DNA of 64,000 bases from Amyelois transitella (GCF_032362555.1 NC_083506.1:12819501-12883500), one strand, 5' to 3'. Numbered from the stretch's first letter, positions 21,848 to 31,875 are shown. Numbers and translations are program-made. The notes: generated by a model from the sequence alone, not told the origin.

Positions 21848-21894
21848 TACATACATAAAATCACGCCTCTTTCCCGGAGTAGGCAGCGAATCTA
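21848..21894 (-). mobile_element. RTE-like LINE, 3' tail
   Basis: About 45 bp of 3' end, with 4 bp lost from the terminal hairpin (cccggagtaggcag). Confidence 0.7.
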
Positions 21895-22955
21895 TTATGG
21901 GTATTTGTATCTAATCTATACATATAATAAATCTGTAGAAAGGTCAATTCTGTACATTGAAAATATTGAAATAATAAATAGCAGGGGGTGTTACTGGATC
22001 GATACCAAACACAAATATGTGATTAAAAAAATTTTTGTCTGTCTGTCTGTATGTTCAGGCATCACGTGAAAACTAACGGTTCGATTTTGATGAAACTTGG
22101 TATAGTTGTACCTTATTATCCTGGGCATAAAATAGGATACTTTTTATCCTGGAAAAATACGAAGAAAAAAATTTTAATTTTTCAGTTTATCCGTAGACGT
22201 TGTTCTGTAGAACCGCGAACACACGTTACGTTACCCGCAGTGGATTCAGCACCGTAACTGTAGCGCCGAAAGTCGGATTTAGCTTGAACCGTTTGCGGCA
22301 CACGCGGGCCGCTACTAATTACTATGAAAAAAATACTTTAGTCCGGTCAATCTAGACATTCGAAGCTACATTAATTCCCATTAAGCTTAAAATGAGTATA
22401 ATTGTTTAAAATACAATCAAAAGCATTATGTCAAAATTCCCCATGATTCCGGTTTAAGGAAAAAATTTACCTAAGGTCAAAGGTAAAAAATTAGTGTTTC
22501 GCGATTTTCTTCAAAACGGTAAGTTTTTCAAATCGGAAAATTACCTCAGACATAAATTGTAGATCATAAAGTTATCTATAAAAAAGGTATCAATATTTTT
22601 TTTTATAGAGCTAACGTTTCTGATATGTAACGATGCAAAAAGTTGCAAGCGTCATAATATGCACACGTTTCCACGCCACCTCTGAGGTAGTGTACTATTA
22701 GCGCGTTTTTTTTTTACATTTTTATTATTAAACTTGAAAAAGTCTGAAATAGGTTAGAATAAACACGTGTTTTCACTACGCAGTGGCACTCAAGACTAAC
22801 TTTCGCATTTATTATTTAATAAAATTAGAATAACCCTAAGTGAAGAAAATCATTATAGGACAATAATAGAGATTATTATTAAATCAAATAAAACTAAAAC
22901 TACTTACAAAAAGAAAGAAAAAAGATGACTACAAACTAAAATTTAATTTATAAAT

Positions 22956-23708
22956 TATACAGTCCCTGCATAGTATCAACATGCGGGAGTGTGCCCAGAA
23001 GGCTGGCAGCATTGCCAATTTGAATGGCAATGCTGATTCTCTGAGCCAGATAATTTCCAGCCCTCCGGTCAAGAGATACCTCAATCAGCTTTTTCGACAA
23101 TTTTCGGAAAAGCTGATGGGCAGATAGGCCCCCCGGTCCAAGAGTTTCTACCCCCAAAAGGTTCAAAAGTATAGGTATTACCGATACCTACATAGATAGA
23201 TAGATAGATAAAACTCTTTATTGCACCATAAGAGTAAAACATACAAAACAACACAAAGCAGATATAGATGGTACAAAGGCGGACTTATCGCTAAAGCAAT
23301 CTCTTCCAGTCAACCTTTGGGTGGAAGGAAACCAAACAGGAGATCGGCGTTGGCGCAGAGCAAGATAAATAAATGTTTGAACATAATAAAATACATACTG
23401 AATATATATCTATATATAATACAAATAAATACAGATAAATACATAATAATAACATATTTGCGCCTTTTGAGGTTTTTTGCCTCATTTGAAGCAGAACCGG
23501 CCTTAGATTTAGTAACCTGAAGATGAGACGGCGCAAGTGCGTCGACACAAGTAGCATCCCACACCAAAGGCCGCCCCAATCCCCAGGGTACCAAAGGCAT
23601 ACCATCCGGTCTCTTGGCATCATCCCGAGCCAGACCGTTTGGTTCTAGAACGGCTGGAACATGGATGGTGGTAAGAGCACGGAGGATTATATAGTTATAT
23701 AGTATCAT
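22956..23708 (-). pseudogene. Captured retroelement endonuclease-like fragment
   Basis: Read on the minus strand in two blocks (23708-23460, then 23188-22956, split by a rep-D insertion). It shows [38 protein letters not shown] and GNAASLLG. The spacing RPD ... WD ... K..KY resembles the restriction-like (PD-D/E-x-K) endonuclease at the C-terminus of some site-specific LINEs and related reverse transcriptases. That identity is inferred. A frame change and the insertion make it non-functional. Confidence 0.6.
23189..23458 (-). repeat. rep-D insertion inside H1
   Basis: Starts with (gata)5, then aaactctttattgcaccata. Comparison with H2, where ctacatatttgcgcc is uninterrupted, shows this was inserted after H1 and H2 diverged. 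Confidence 0.75.
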
Positions 23709-24464
23709 TTAGGGCGGCATGGCGCCCTAAACGGCCGGCACTCCTAGGGCATGAGAGGCCGTGGTGTCCATAGCCGACAACGGTATCCCCGCAAGGACTA
23801 CTATTATTAAAGACTAACGGTATTTCATGTGTTGAGCATTCTGAGATAAAGCAGCTATACGACCCTAGCCACGTACACAATTAAACAGAGAGACAGATGT
23901 TGTCTCAAGGTTTCACTACAGTATAAATGAAGGTACTGGGTTTCATTATACTTATGTATATTTTATAGTTTGAATTCAAGTTAAAATTACCGACAGAACA
24001 ATATTTTTACTTATATTACTGCTACATAGAGTATATACGAGACGTGCTTATGCATATTATGACGCTTGCAACTTTTTGCATCGTTATATCTCAGAAACGG
24101 TAGCTTTATTGAAAAAAATTATTGATTCCTTTTTATAGATAACTTTATGATCTACAATCTATGTCTGAGGTAATTTTCCGATAAAACTTACCGTTTTGAA
24201 GAAAATCGTGAAAATCCCATTTTCTTACCTTTGACCTTGGGTAATTTTTTTCCTTAAACCGGAATCATGGGGAATTCTGAAATAATGCTTTTGATTGTGT
24301 TTTAAACAATTATACTCATTTTCAGCTTGATGGGAATTAATGTAGCTTCATTCCTATTTTTTGGTCTGAATTGACCGGACTGAAAATAAAATGGAGAAAT
24401 AAACCATCTACGCGAAGACCGACATCCGCGCGGACGGAGTCGCGGGGGAAAGCTAGTTACAAAA

Positions 24465-24550
24465 TATAGTATCGTTTAGTATCTCGTAACACAAGTCTCG
24501 AACTTACTACGAGGCTAACTCAATCCGTGTAGTTGTCCCGTATATATATT
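24465..24550 (+). mobile_element. SINE-C, 3' part
   Basis: 5'-truncated body ending in ttgtcccgtatatat, directly after H1. Confidence 0.8.
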
Positions 24551-24609
24551 TATTTTATTTTTATTTATTTAATATTTACAATTTAAATCAAAAAATCAAG
24601 ATGTATTAC

Positions 24610-24802
24610 CAAATTCAAAACAAGAATTTTCCCTAGGTCTCACGTTGTTGACACACGTCGCGGCATTAGCTGGCGGTCTTTCTATGCCATCTCTGAGTTC
24701 GGATCTCAGTAGACCGTTCCTGTAAGTCCTGGTCCTTGCAGCCTGCTGCTCTGTGTTCCCATAGATTATTGACAAGTCCAGTAATGGTGTGGAAAGTGTT
24801 AT
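24610..24802 (-). CDS. Animal haem peroxidase, single internal exon
   Basis: The exon is 193 nt: 64 codons plus one base. The acceptor is tttgtttcag at 24803 upward and the donor is G|GTAATA at 24609. It reads ITLSTPLLDLSIIYGNT, then Arg-rich NGLLRSELRDG, then ENSCFEFG. In animal haem peroxidases (peroxidasin, chorion peroxidase, thyroid peroxidase type) the LD-x-S-x-x-YG loop helps bind calcium and a CF-x-x-GD segment follows about 45 residues later. This exon fits that stretch. The neighbouring exons, including the one with the proximal haem His, were not found. They may lie beyond long introns or outside the window. H1 lies just 150 bp away, in what would be the next intron. No stop or frameshift is present. 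Confidence 0.8.
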
Positions 24803-24914
24803 CTGAAACAAATGCTTGATAGAGTTACATAGTACTATTTGTACCGCAAATGTGACCTCAAATAATACTTTTATTATTTAGTTCACCACATTTATGAAAT
24901 GTGCCCGGACTTAA

Positions 24915-25135
24915 CGAGTTTCGTTTACTACTAATTTCTATATGTTTGTTACCGCTTCTTCTGCACTGACGCCTTGGAAGCGGCAGTAAACTTAGTTTTT
25001 AAGTAATTTATTTGACGTCAACCAAGTTGTTAAACCATACGACAATTATTAAGCGATATGGAGGTATCCTATAATAATGAATAAAAATTTTGAATTTTGA
25101 ATTTTTGAATTTGAATTTTATACAACTTTTAACGA
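24915..25135 (+). repeat. rep-E retroposon 3' end (variant 2)
   Basis: Ends in gaattttgaatttttgaattt tail units. The 'gccttggaagcggcagtaaac' block links it to 47952-48195. Confidence 0.6.
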
Positions 25136-25162
25136 ACGGTCACTCTATATATTATTTAACAT

Positions 25163-25249
25163 TGATGTCGTAAAAGGGGTCTGAGAGATAGGCTTATAAA
25201 CTTGGGATTCCTCTAAGTGGGCTAGCAATGTGTCACAATTTGAATCTCA
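25163..25249 (+). mobile_element. SINE-A, middle fragment
   Basis: Broken on the right by the insertion of Hel-b exactly at tctca|tcctac. Confidence 0.7.
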
Positions 25250-25250
25250 A

Positions 25251-25455
25251 TCCTACTACTATTATAAAGGCGAAAGTTTGTATGGATGTATGGATGTTTG
25301 TTACTCTTTCACGCAAAAACTACTGAACCGATTACCATGAAATTTGGTATGTAGGTAGCTGAAGACCCAGAATAACACATAGGCTACTTTTTATCCCAGA
25401 GTTCCCGCGGGATTGATAGGGTTTCCATGCGGACGAAGTCGCGGGCGGCCTCTAG
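25251..25455 (+). mobile_element. Helitron-like, Hel-b
   Basis: A|TCctactactattataaagg ... hairpin gcggacgaagtcgcgggc ... ctCTAG|T. Intact ends; inserted into SINE-A. Confidence 0.88.
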
Positions 25456-26188
25456 TTTTGAAAATAAATCTATTCTATGTATGGAACAAATTTATTCATA
25501 ACTTTGACGAAAAAATACCTCGCGTACTTTGTATTGCATTGCATACATACTATATTTTACCCCATTCTACCCTATAAATTAAAGTCCCCTACCTTAGCTA
25601 CCTGTTGCGTATGTTTGTTTACTGTTTTACTGGCTTAGAAACGTGTAGAACCTTCCAGAATATAGTTATATGTACGAACAACGTTTACACAAAAATTAGA
25701 TCCTAACGTATTGTAATATAGTGTCTTTTGAAACGAGATTTTATTTTCACAAACGATCTTTTGTCGCGACGAATAATAAATCTCTCAAGAGTACTTCTAC
25801 GTAACGCGGCAAATTATTTTGTGATTTATGCAATTTGTTTTAAGGTTGAGTATTGAGCAATAAAGTAGTTTATACTTACGTCATTATGGCATAATTTTAT
25901 TGAGTAATATGCGAGGCGGGTACCGTCCGCATATTTTATTTTCACGTCTCAGCTATTCGATGTCTAATATTTAATGACATTATTCCTTTGCCTTTTTTTC
26001 TTATCATTGTCTTAAAAATTATGGGAATTTCTTTTTTAAACCATGAAATATGATAATGTCTTTTTAAAACCATCAAATGGCTAGAAAATCATTTTAAAGT
26101 AATTCAAATTCTCCAAGCGTTATTATACAAAAGGTATTAAGATGAATAGAAAAAAAAATTGCCCTAAAAATCAACTTTATTAAGACAT
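25456..26188. other. No recognisable feature
   Basis: Non-repetitive AT-rich sequence. A GTAAGT donor-like site on the minus strand near 25878 has no supporting exon. Confidence 0.5.
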
Positions 26189-26257
26189 CAATTCTATCAC
26201 TAAGCCAAACAGTAAATTGTCTCCTTTAACTTTCTAGACAAACCATACTCGGCTATA

Positions 26258-26297
26258 TCTATAAGAACGTGTTTTTATTAAAACACGTTCTTATAGA
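26258..26297. repeat. Perfect 18 bp inverted repeat
   Basis: Arms tctataagaacgtgtttt and aaaacacgttcttataga with a 4 nt loop (tatt). Confidence 0.95.
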
Positions 26298-26400
26298 CAC
26301 TATCTTTATTTTTTATTATTAATAAATCGTTTCTTTAAGCAACTAAAATTATATGTTTTTTATTTCCACTTAATTGTGTTAAGTATTTGTTTTGACTAGA

Positions 26401-26524
26401 ATTATTGAGGTATCCAAGACACAGGACAATCAGATCGTTTCACATCATGTCCTGGCCGGGATTCGAACCTCGATACCTCCGGTGTTACAGACAATAGCGC
26501 ACTACCGCTGCGCCACAGAGGCTC
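26401..26524 (-). mobile_element. SINE-C, 5' half
   Basis: The tRNA-like head with reversed B box (ggattcgaacc at about 26459) is intact. The 3' end is lost. Confidence 0.8.
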
Positions 26525-26992
26525 CAGAAAATGACCAAAGAAATATCACCAGTTACCAAATCACACAGACATTATATTTTTCTATTCAAAGCAATCAAAG
26601 ACTTCAAATCAAAGAATTCTTTAAGTCGGGTAGAAAGATCATTGAACTAACACAAGGTGCTTTTAAAAAAATCTAGAAGTAATAAAAACAGTAGGTTAAC
26701 TCATTTATATTTTGAAAAAGTAGGTTGTTATAATGACTAGGTATTTTTAAACATAAAGTTGTATTTTTTTTTTCTAAAAATAACCAAAGAAAACATAAAA
26801 CGCTACTTAAGAAGCTCGTTAAATTTCTTGAAATGAGTCATATTATGTAGTAAACATTAAGTGAAATTAAACGTGTCGGTTGACCTACAAGACTGTCGCT
26901 GCTAACGGTACACGCCGACATCGACGCGATGCGCAGGAGTGGATAACTTTTTGCAACGATTATTTTATTCACATGCATAGTATTTTATATCA

Positions 26993-27108
26993 CATTTTTA
27001 TTTCTTACGAATTAGACAGAGCCAATATTCTCGAAAAGTGGAACGAGGTATTTCGGACTTTAGGCTTAATGGTTGGGTTGAGATTCAGATAGGAACAGGT
27101 TGCTAGAC
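26993..27108 (-). mobile_element. SINE-A, ancient 3' half
   Basis: Recognisable only by tagacagagccaa, gttgagattcagatag and acaggttgctag; among the most diverged copies. Confidence 0.6.
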
Positions 27109-27109
27109 C

Positions 27110-27900
27110 CAAAAAATTCCTAAAATAATTAAAAATCTGAATTTCAACAGCCGTTTTCATACGAATGTCGTGATACTTACCCGTTTTTAATGCTCCCCAT
27201 TCACTATCAATGAAATATAGTAGCTAATATTTCAGAAAAATGCCGTGAACAAATCCAACATGCAACCTTCTTCTTCACTAAGTATTTACTTAACTAATTG
27301 TTAAGATAATTATTTATACACTGTTTTGAGATCTAACCAGAATCTGAAATGGGCGATAATCCTTGATTAATCTATTTATATATATTTATTTTATATAATA
27401 GTTACAATGATCTTAAACGTTCGAGATAAAATAAAGATACGTTACGTGCGCGTTTAATTATAAACAGTACAATGCAACGCAAATGTTTAAAATCAGATAT
27501 CCCTCATTAATTTTCCAAATAATGAACTAACTCCAATTGTATTTGGGTTATTTCATAAAATTACATTAAGTTAATTCGTGTCTTACTGCATTTCCAGTTT
27601 CGCTTTGTTCTTTTATCTTGAAAGCTTTGCCAGAAAATCTACTATAAAGCATATACTCGTAGATAGGTATTACTTTACATACTTTATAAGATACCACCTA
27701 GAATATTCACAAGTAGAATGCCAAAAAACCACACGGTTGAATATACGATGTTATTATGAGTTTGAATAAGGTGTGAGTTGGTATCCATATATTATGAAGT
27801 AGGCTTAGGCTAAGGTTATAAAAATTTTTTTAAAGGAATGAGACGAGAAGATAGTGTGATATTTACTTTCCATTTTCCTTTAGACTAGTTAACACGAGAG
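27110..27900. other. Intergenic, no repeat seen
   Basis: Upstream flank of the first small heat shock gene. AT-rich, with no strong tripartite heat shock element visible. Confidence 0.45.
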
Positions 27901-27952
27901 ACCAAATGTTTAGCGCTCCTGTTGCAGCAATCATCAATGAAACCGGCGTACA

Positions 27953-27990
27953 TTCTCGAAGCAACGCCCCACGCTCACCAAGCCTATAAA
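27953..27990 (+). promoter_or_regulatory. Core promoter of small heat shock gene 1
   Basis: TATAAA at 27985-27990, about 108 bp before the ATG. TTCtcGAA at 27953-27960 is a two-unit half of a heat shock element. A third unit is absent, so heat inducibility is possible but not shown. The segment after the TATA box is shared with the paralogue at 31876. Confidence 0.6.
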
Positions 27991-28092
27991 ACCGCCAGCG
28001 AACCATCGCCACCGGCATAAGATAACACAAACTAAACGCGAAACAGCAACAAGTGACGAGAAAGCGCGACAACAATAAAACAAAACGCAGAA

Positions 28093-28926
28093 ATGCTCAA
28101 ATACGTGATACTATTAGTAATCGTGACCACAGCGCACAGTAAGGACACGGGACAGAAGTTAGAAGACCAGTTATTGACAGCTCTGGATCGAGGATTGACA
28201 CACACGTTAGCCTACCACTACCTATGGCCGTTCAGTCAGCTGGTGAGGGCGGCCGCGGAAGCAGACGAAGGCTTAGAACTCCTGCAAATACAGTCGGATG
28301 ACAAAAAATACGAGATCGATCTAAACGTGAGGAAATTCCAACCGGACGAGCTGAAAGTCAAAGTGAAAAACCACTATGTTATAGTGGAAGGGAAGCACAA
28401 AGAGATGTATGCTCAAAGACCAATACTTACCAACCATTTCATGCAAAGGTTTGCGTTACCAGCCGGCAGTAAGCCTGAAGAGGTGACCGCAGTTTTGAGT
28501 GAAAAGGGAATTTTGTCAGTGTCAGCGCCAAAACACAAACTGCCTCCTCCACCTCCAGAAAGAGAAGTCCCTATTGAAGTGCGAGTGCCTCTCGAAAGCA
28601 CAAGTACTGAAAAAACTACAGTAGATACTGAAGCAGACGATGAAGTGACAGAAAAGGGAGAGGTTGGCGCAACTGAAGAACAAAACATTACAAAAGAAAA
28701 GAAAGACAATATCACGAAGAAACATACAAAATTGGAAGATAAGGAAATAGTGAAATCAACAGAATCTCCGCTGTGGCAACACTTGATGGAATCCACTACA
28801 CACGTTGGTAAAATAAGGAAGAAAGAACTCAAATCCACTACAAAAGTTGTCAAGGAGAATGAAGTCACGAAGGATGGTGAGGGAAATAATCTGGACTTCG
28901 ATATAGATATGCAAATTGAGGAATAA
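28093..28926 (+). CDS. Small heat shock protein with signal peptide (copy 1)
   Basis: Intronless, 277 residues. A 16-residue signal peptide (MLKYVILLVIVTTAHS) implies entry to the ER or secretion, unlike the cytosolic majority of the family. The alpha-crystallin domain spans about 65-150, with the hallmark GILSVSAP at 139-146, then a Pro run (151-155) and an I-x-V motif (IEV at 161-163) that in the family docks neighbouring subunits. Residues about 167-277 form a long Glu/Lys/Thr-rich tail, far longer than the usual short sHSP extension and without a KDEL-type end. Its expected role is an ATP-independent chaperone holding unfolded proteins. It faces a close paralogue tail to tail (31074-31814). 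The ATG at 28093 directly starts the signal peptide and follows a TATA box, so the start is secure. Confidence 0.93.
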   Translation: MLKYVILLVIVTTAHSKDTGQKLEDQLLTALDRGLTHTLAYHYLWPFSQLVRAAAEADEGLELLQIQSDDKKYEIDLNVRKFQPDELKVKVKNHYVIVEGKHKEMYAQRPILTNHFMQRFALPAGSKPEEVTAVLSEKGILSVSAPKHKLPPPPPEREVPIEVRVPLESTSTEKTTVDTEADDEVTEKGEVGATEEQNITKEKKDNITKKHTKLEDKEIVKSTESPLWQHLMESTTHVGKIRKKELKSTTKVVKENEVTKDGEGNNLDFDIDMQIEE

Positions 28927-29043
28927 GAGGCTCCAGCAATAGTGTGTGTGAAAGACTGATTTGAAGCTTTAAGTTATGAGTGATACGAACGAAAGACTTC
29001 TACGATGCGATGGTGTGTGAAAACCTTTTAGGATGTTTTTATG

Positions 29044-29049
29044 AATAAA
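29044..29049 (+). terminator. Polyadenylation signal, sHSP copy 1
   Basis: AATAAA 118 bp after the stop codon. Confidence 0.7.
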
Positions 29050-29310
29050 TTAATTATTTATTATTATTATTGCCTTTCATTGATATCCTCGTAAAATTGC
29101 TTGTTCGTAATGAGTTTTCAGGAATCTTTTGAACACAATAAGGTTTTGTGCGGTCAGGTGTTGTTATAACTGAAAATTTATATAATTCATTCAGTTTAGG
29201 CCATACAATTTAACGGAATGGAAAATTACATTGATCTCACAACTATATAATTAAGGACTGAGTTTCGGAACTTTGTTATTTTTTTAACAAGTTATTTTAT
29301 TTTATTTTAG

Positions 29311-29488
29311 GCAACTAAGTGATAGGCTCGTAAACTTGGGATTCCTCTTGCAGGCGATGGGCTAGCAACCTGTAAATATTTTAATCTCAATTCCATCCTA
29401 AAGAAAATAGCTGAACGTGGCTTTTCAGTCTTTTTAAGACTCTGTCTACCCCACAACAGATAGACTTGATTATAAGTATGTATTTTAT
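29311..29488 (+). mobile_element. SINE-A, 5'-truncated
   Basis: Starts at ggcaactaagtgatagg. The terminal hairpin is altered (ccacaacagatagac). Confidence 0.8.
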
Positions 29489-29494
29489 TATAGA

Positions 29495-29764
29495 CTAGCT
29501 GTGCCCGCGACTTCGTCCGCGTGGAATAGTTATTTTGGGCATCATTGAGGCCCTCAAGGATGAATAATTTTCCCTGTATTTTTTAATCACATTTTCCATT
29601 ATTTCTTCGCTCATAATAGTTGCAGCGTGATGTTATACAGCCTAAAGCCTTCCTCGATAAATGGTATATTCAACACAAAAAGAATTTATCAATTCGAACC
29701 AGTAGTTCCTGAGATTAGCGCGTTCAAACAAACAAACTCTTCAGCTTTATAATATAAGTATAGA
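29495..29764 (-). mobile_element. Helitron-like, Hel-a
   Basis: A|CTAGctgtgcccgcgactt at the left, ...aagtataGA|T at the right. Both ends and flanks obey the A-T rule. The following 29765-30218 is featureless. Confidence 0.88.
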
Positions 29765-30218
29765 TTGCATATATGCAATTCGGAGTAACACATTCATATT
29801 TGAAAATATACAAGGAATTAGTTAAAACTTAAACAAAAAAAAGTTGAAATACCTTTTATCCTGCACGAGGATTGAAGTCATTTTTATTATGTATCGAAAA
29901 ATCTAGAAGGAAAATATGAACGTATTATTGAATTCCTCCGAAACTATAAAATGAACGCGTGACAAATTTGGTATTTGGCTATTTGTTTTACTGTGGCATT
30001 TGTGTATAATTTATTTTTTATACACAACCATATATAGAATATAGTTCAAACCGAGCAGTATAGAGGCAAAAACTTAATCACTCTTAAAATATATAACCAA
30101 AAAAAAAAATATTTCGTTAAACTTTTAAATCTAAGAGCAAAGCTTTTTAAAGTAGTTATACGCATTTCAGACGAACGTTACATTGCCTTTATGATGTTAT
30201 AAGGCGTTCATCCAATAC

Positions 30219-30301
30219 CCATAGTCAAAGGCATACCCCGGGCTCCTCTCAAGACTGGTGAGGATGCAACTGGGACAAAGCCAGGGCGAAGAAGGAAGAA
30301 G
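30219..30301 (+). mobile_element. SINE-B, 3' end
   Basis: aaaggcataccccgggctcc to gaagaaggaagaag, the family 3' terminus. Confidence 0.7.
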
Positions 30302-30435
30302 TATGATAAAGCATAAAGTTTGTCTGTTCTGCTTGGGTTATAGGTTTAGAGAATTCATTTTTTCATCAAAAACATATATACATACAGAGTATTAAGTTGA
30401 GATATATACATACTATGGAATTTATATAATTTTAC

Positions 30436-30500
30436 TAAAGACTGTTGGCTCTGTCTACCCCGCAAGGAATATAGACGTGACGATAAGTATGTATGTATAA
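30436..30500 (+). mobile_element. SINE-A, 3' end
   Basis: Terminal hairpin plus (gtat)3 tail only. Confidence 0.75.
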
Positions 30501-30547
30501 TTTATGAAGTAATCTCAATCTCAACCATAAGTACAAAAACGGTGAGT

Positions 30548-30804
30548 GTGCCGTGTGGTTCACGGCACCAATAGAAAAAAGAATAGGGCCACTGCATCTC
30601 TGTCCCATGAATGTCGATCTTTTTCCCGTGGATGTCGTGAATGGCGACCAAGGGATCGGCTTAGAAACTTGGGATTCTTCTTTTAGGCGACGGGCTAGCA
30701 GTCTGTCACTTTATATGAATCTCAGTTCTATCAGTAAGCCAAACAGCTGAACGTGGCCTATCCGTATTTTCAAGACTGTGGGCTCTGTCTACCCCGCAAG
30801 GAAT
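30548..30804 (+). mobile_element. SINE-A with internal duplication
   Basis: The 'ccatgaatgtcg' and 'cgtggatgtcg' blocks are repeated in tandem. The tail has been replaced by rep-D. Confidence 0.85.
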
Positions 30805-30995
30805 CCAAATAAAACGCTTTATTATATCATAAGAGTAAAACATACTATAACAGCACAAAAGAGACAGGGATGGTACAAAGGTGGACATATCGCTAATGCA
30901 GTCTCTTCCATTCAACCTTTGGGCTGAAGGAAACGGGACAGAAGACATGCGCTGGCGCAGAACAAAATAAAAATAAAACAAAAACATTGCTAGGT
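30805..30995 (-). repeat. rep-D retroposon 3' end
   Basis: cgctttattatatcataaga ... gtacaaaggtggacatatcg ... tctcttccattcaacctttg, in the convergent gap between the two heat shock genes. Confidence 0.65.
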
Positions 30996-31026
30996 AAAAC
31001 AAACACAACTGATTCAACAATAGCAT

Positions 31027-31032
31027 TTTATT
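31027..31032 (-). terminator. Polyadenylation signal, sHSP copy 2
   Basis: AATAAA on the minus strand, 42 bp after the stop. Confidence 0.7.
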
Positions 31033-31073
31033 GAAATAACACCACAAATAGGAATCTAAAACTACTACTCTCC

Positions 31074-31814
31074 TTAAACCATTATTAGTTCCTCAGTTTG
31101 TGTATCAATAACATTATCCAAGTCATTCTCCCCATTTATAGCGACTTCATTTCCTTTTTTCACAGACAACAATTCTTTCTTTTTCCTTTCTTTTATATCT
31201 TCAATCTCTTCTTGTGGAGCTGGTTCTAAATCTTCATCACCATCTGTGGACATTTCAGTAGTAGTGGTCGGATCTGGTAATCTTACTTCAATAGGAACTT
31301 CCCTTTCAGGCAGTGGGGGAGGTACATCATGCTTCGGCACTGACACAGTTAAGATTCTTGTTGCGTTCAAAATTGCCGTCACTTCCTCAGGTTTGCTACC
31401 TACTGGCAGATCAAACTGCTGTTTGAAGTGATTAGTTAGAATTGGTCTTTGAGCATACATCTCTTTGTGTTTCCCTTCCACTGTTATATAATGATAATTC
31501 ACTTTAACTTTTAATTCTTCAGGTTTGAATTTCTTAACATTAAAATTTATCTCATATCTTTTGTTGTCCGACTGTATTTGAAGAAGTTCTAGGCCCTCGT
31601 CTGTTTCTGCAGTTTGAACTAAATTTGTAAATGGCCATAAGTAATGATAAGCTAAAGTGTGTATCAATCCTTGATCAAATTTTTTCAGTAGTTGGTCATC
31701 AATTTTCTTTAATCTCACCGGGTCTTTGCTGTGCACAGGTCTTGTTATTATTATTAGTATCGCTATCTTGATCATTTGGTTTATTTTTGACATTTTATAT
31801 GTTCTTATTTTCAT
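31074..31814 (-). CDS. Small heat shock protein with signal peptide (copy 2)
   Basis: Intronless, 246 residues from the first ATG. Met14 (31775) aligns exactly with the start of copy 1 (MIKIAILIIITRPVHS, then KD), so a 233-residue form is equally plausible. The first ATG has A at -3. The alpha-crystallin core (about 78-165) is roughly three-quarters identical to copy 1 by eye, including a shared run from GKHKEMYAQ to ILTNHF. The Gly of the hallmark GxLxVxxP is Arg here (RILTVSVP at 153-160). The I-x-V motif is kept (IEV at 175-177). The C-terminal tail is shorter and acidic. The role is expected to be a secretory-pathway chaperone. The frame is intact and the signal peptide conserved, so it looks functional despite the Gly change. 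Confidence 0.92.
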   Translation of the reverse strand: MKIRTYKMSKINQMIKIAILIIITRPVHSKDPVRLKKIDDQLLKKFDQGLIHTLAYHYLWPFTNLVQTAETDEGLELLQIQSDNKRYEINFNVKKFKPEELKVKVNYHYITVEGKHKEMYAQRPILTNHFKQQFDLPVGSKPEEVTAILNATRILTVSVPKHDVPPPLPEREVPIEVRLPDPTTTTEMSTDGDEDLEPAPQEEIEDIKERKKKELLSVKKGNEVAINGENDLDNVIDTQTEELIMV

Positions 31815-31875
31815 CGTCAGTCTATTCGGTGTTAATTCCTAGTATCAAATGTTGGTAATGCCGGTTCGCTGTGTG

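Larger units (their letters stand above)
21915..24456 (+). mobile_element. Helitron H1 (2.5 kb, non-autonomous)
   Basis: A|TCtatacatataataaatct at the left; the hairpin ccgcgcggacggagtcgcgg followed by gggaaagCTAG|T at the right. No Rep/helicase is encoded. Inside lie two inverted arms of roughly 300 bp (about 22340-22665 and 24048-24375). They flank a captured reverse-strand coding fragment and a later rep-D insertion. The same layout recurs in H2, so the cargo predates amplification. Confidence 0.85.

Noticed and set aside
28413..28868. Minus-strand 151-codon frame opposite sHSP copy 1
   Set aside because: A shadow of the real gene: it mirrors its codon pattern and has no start context or domain.
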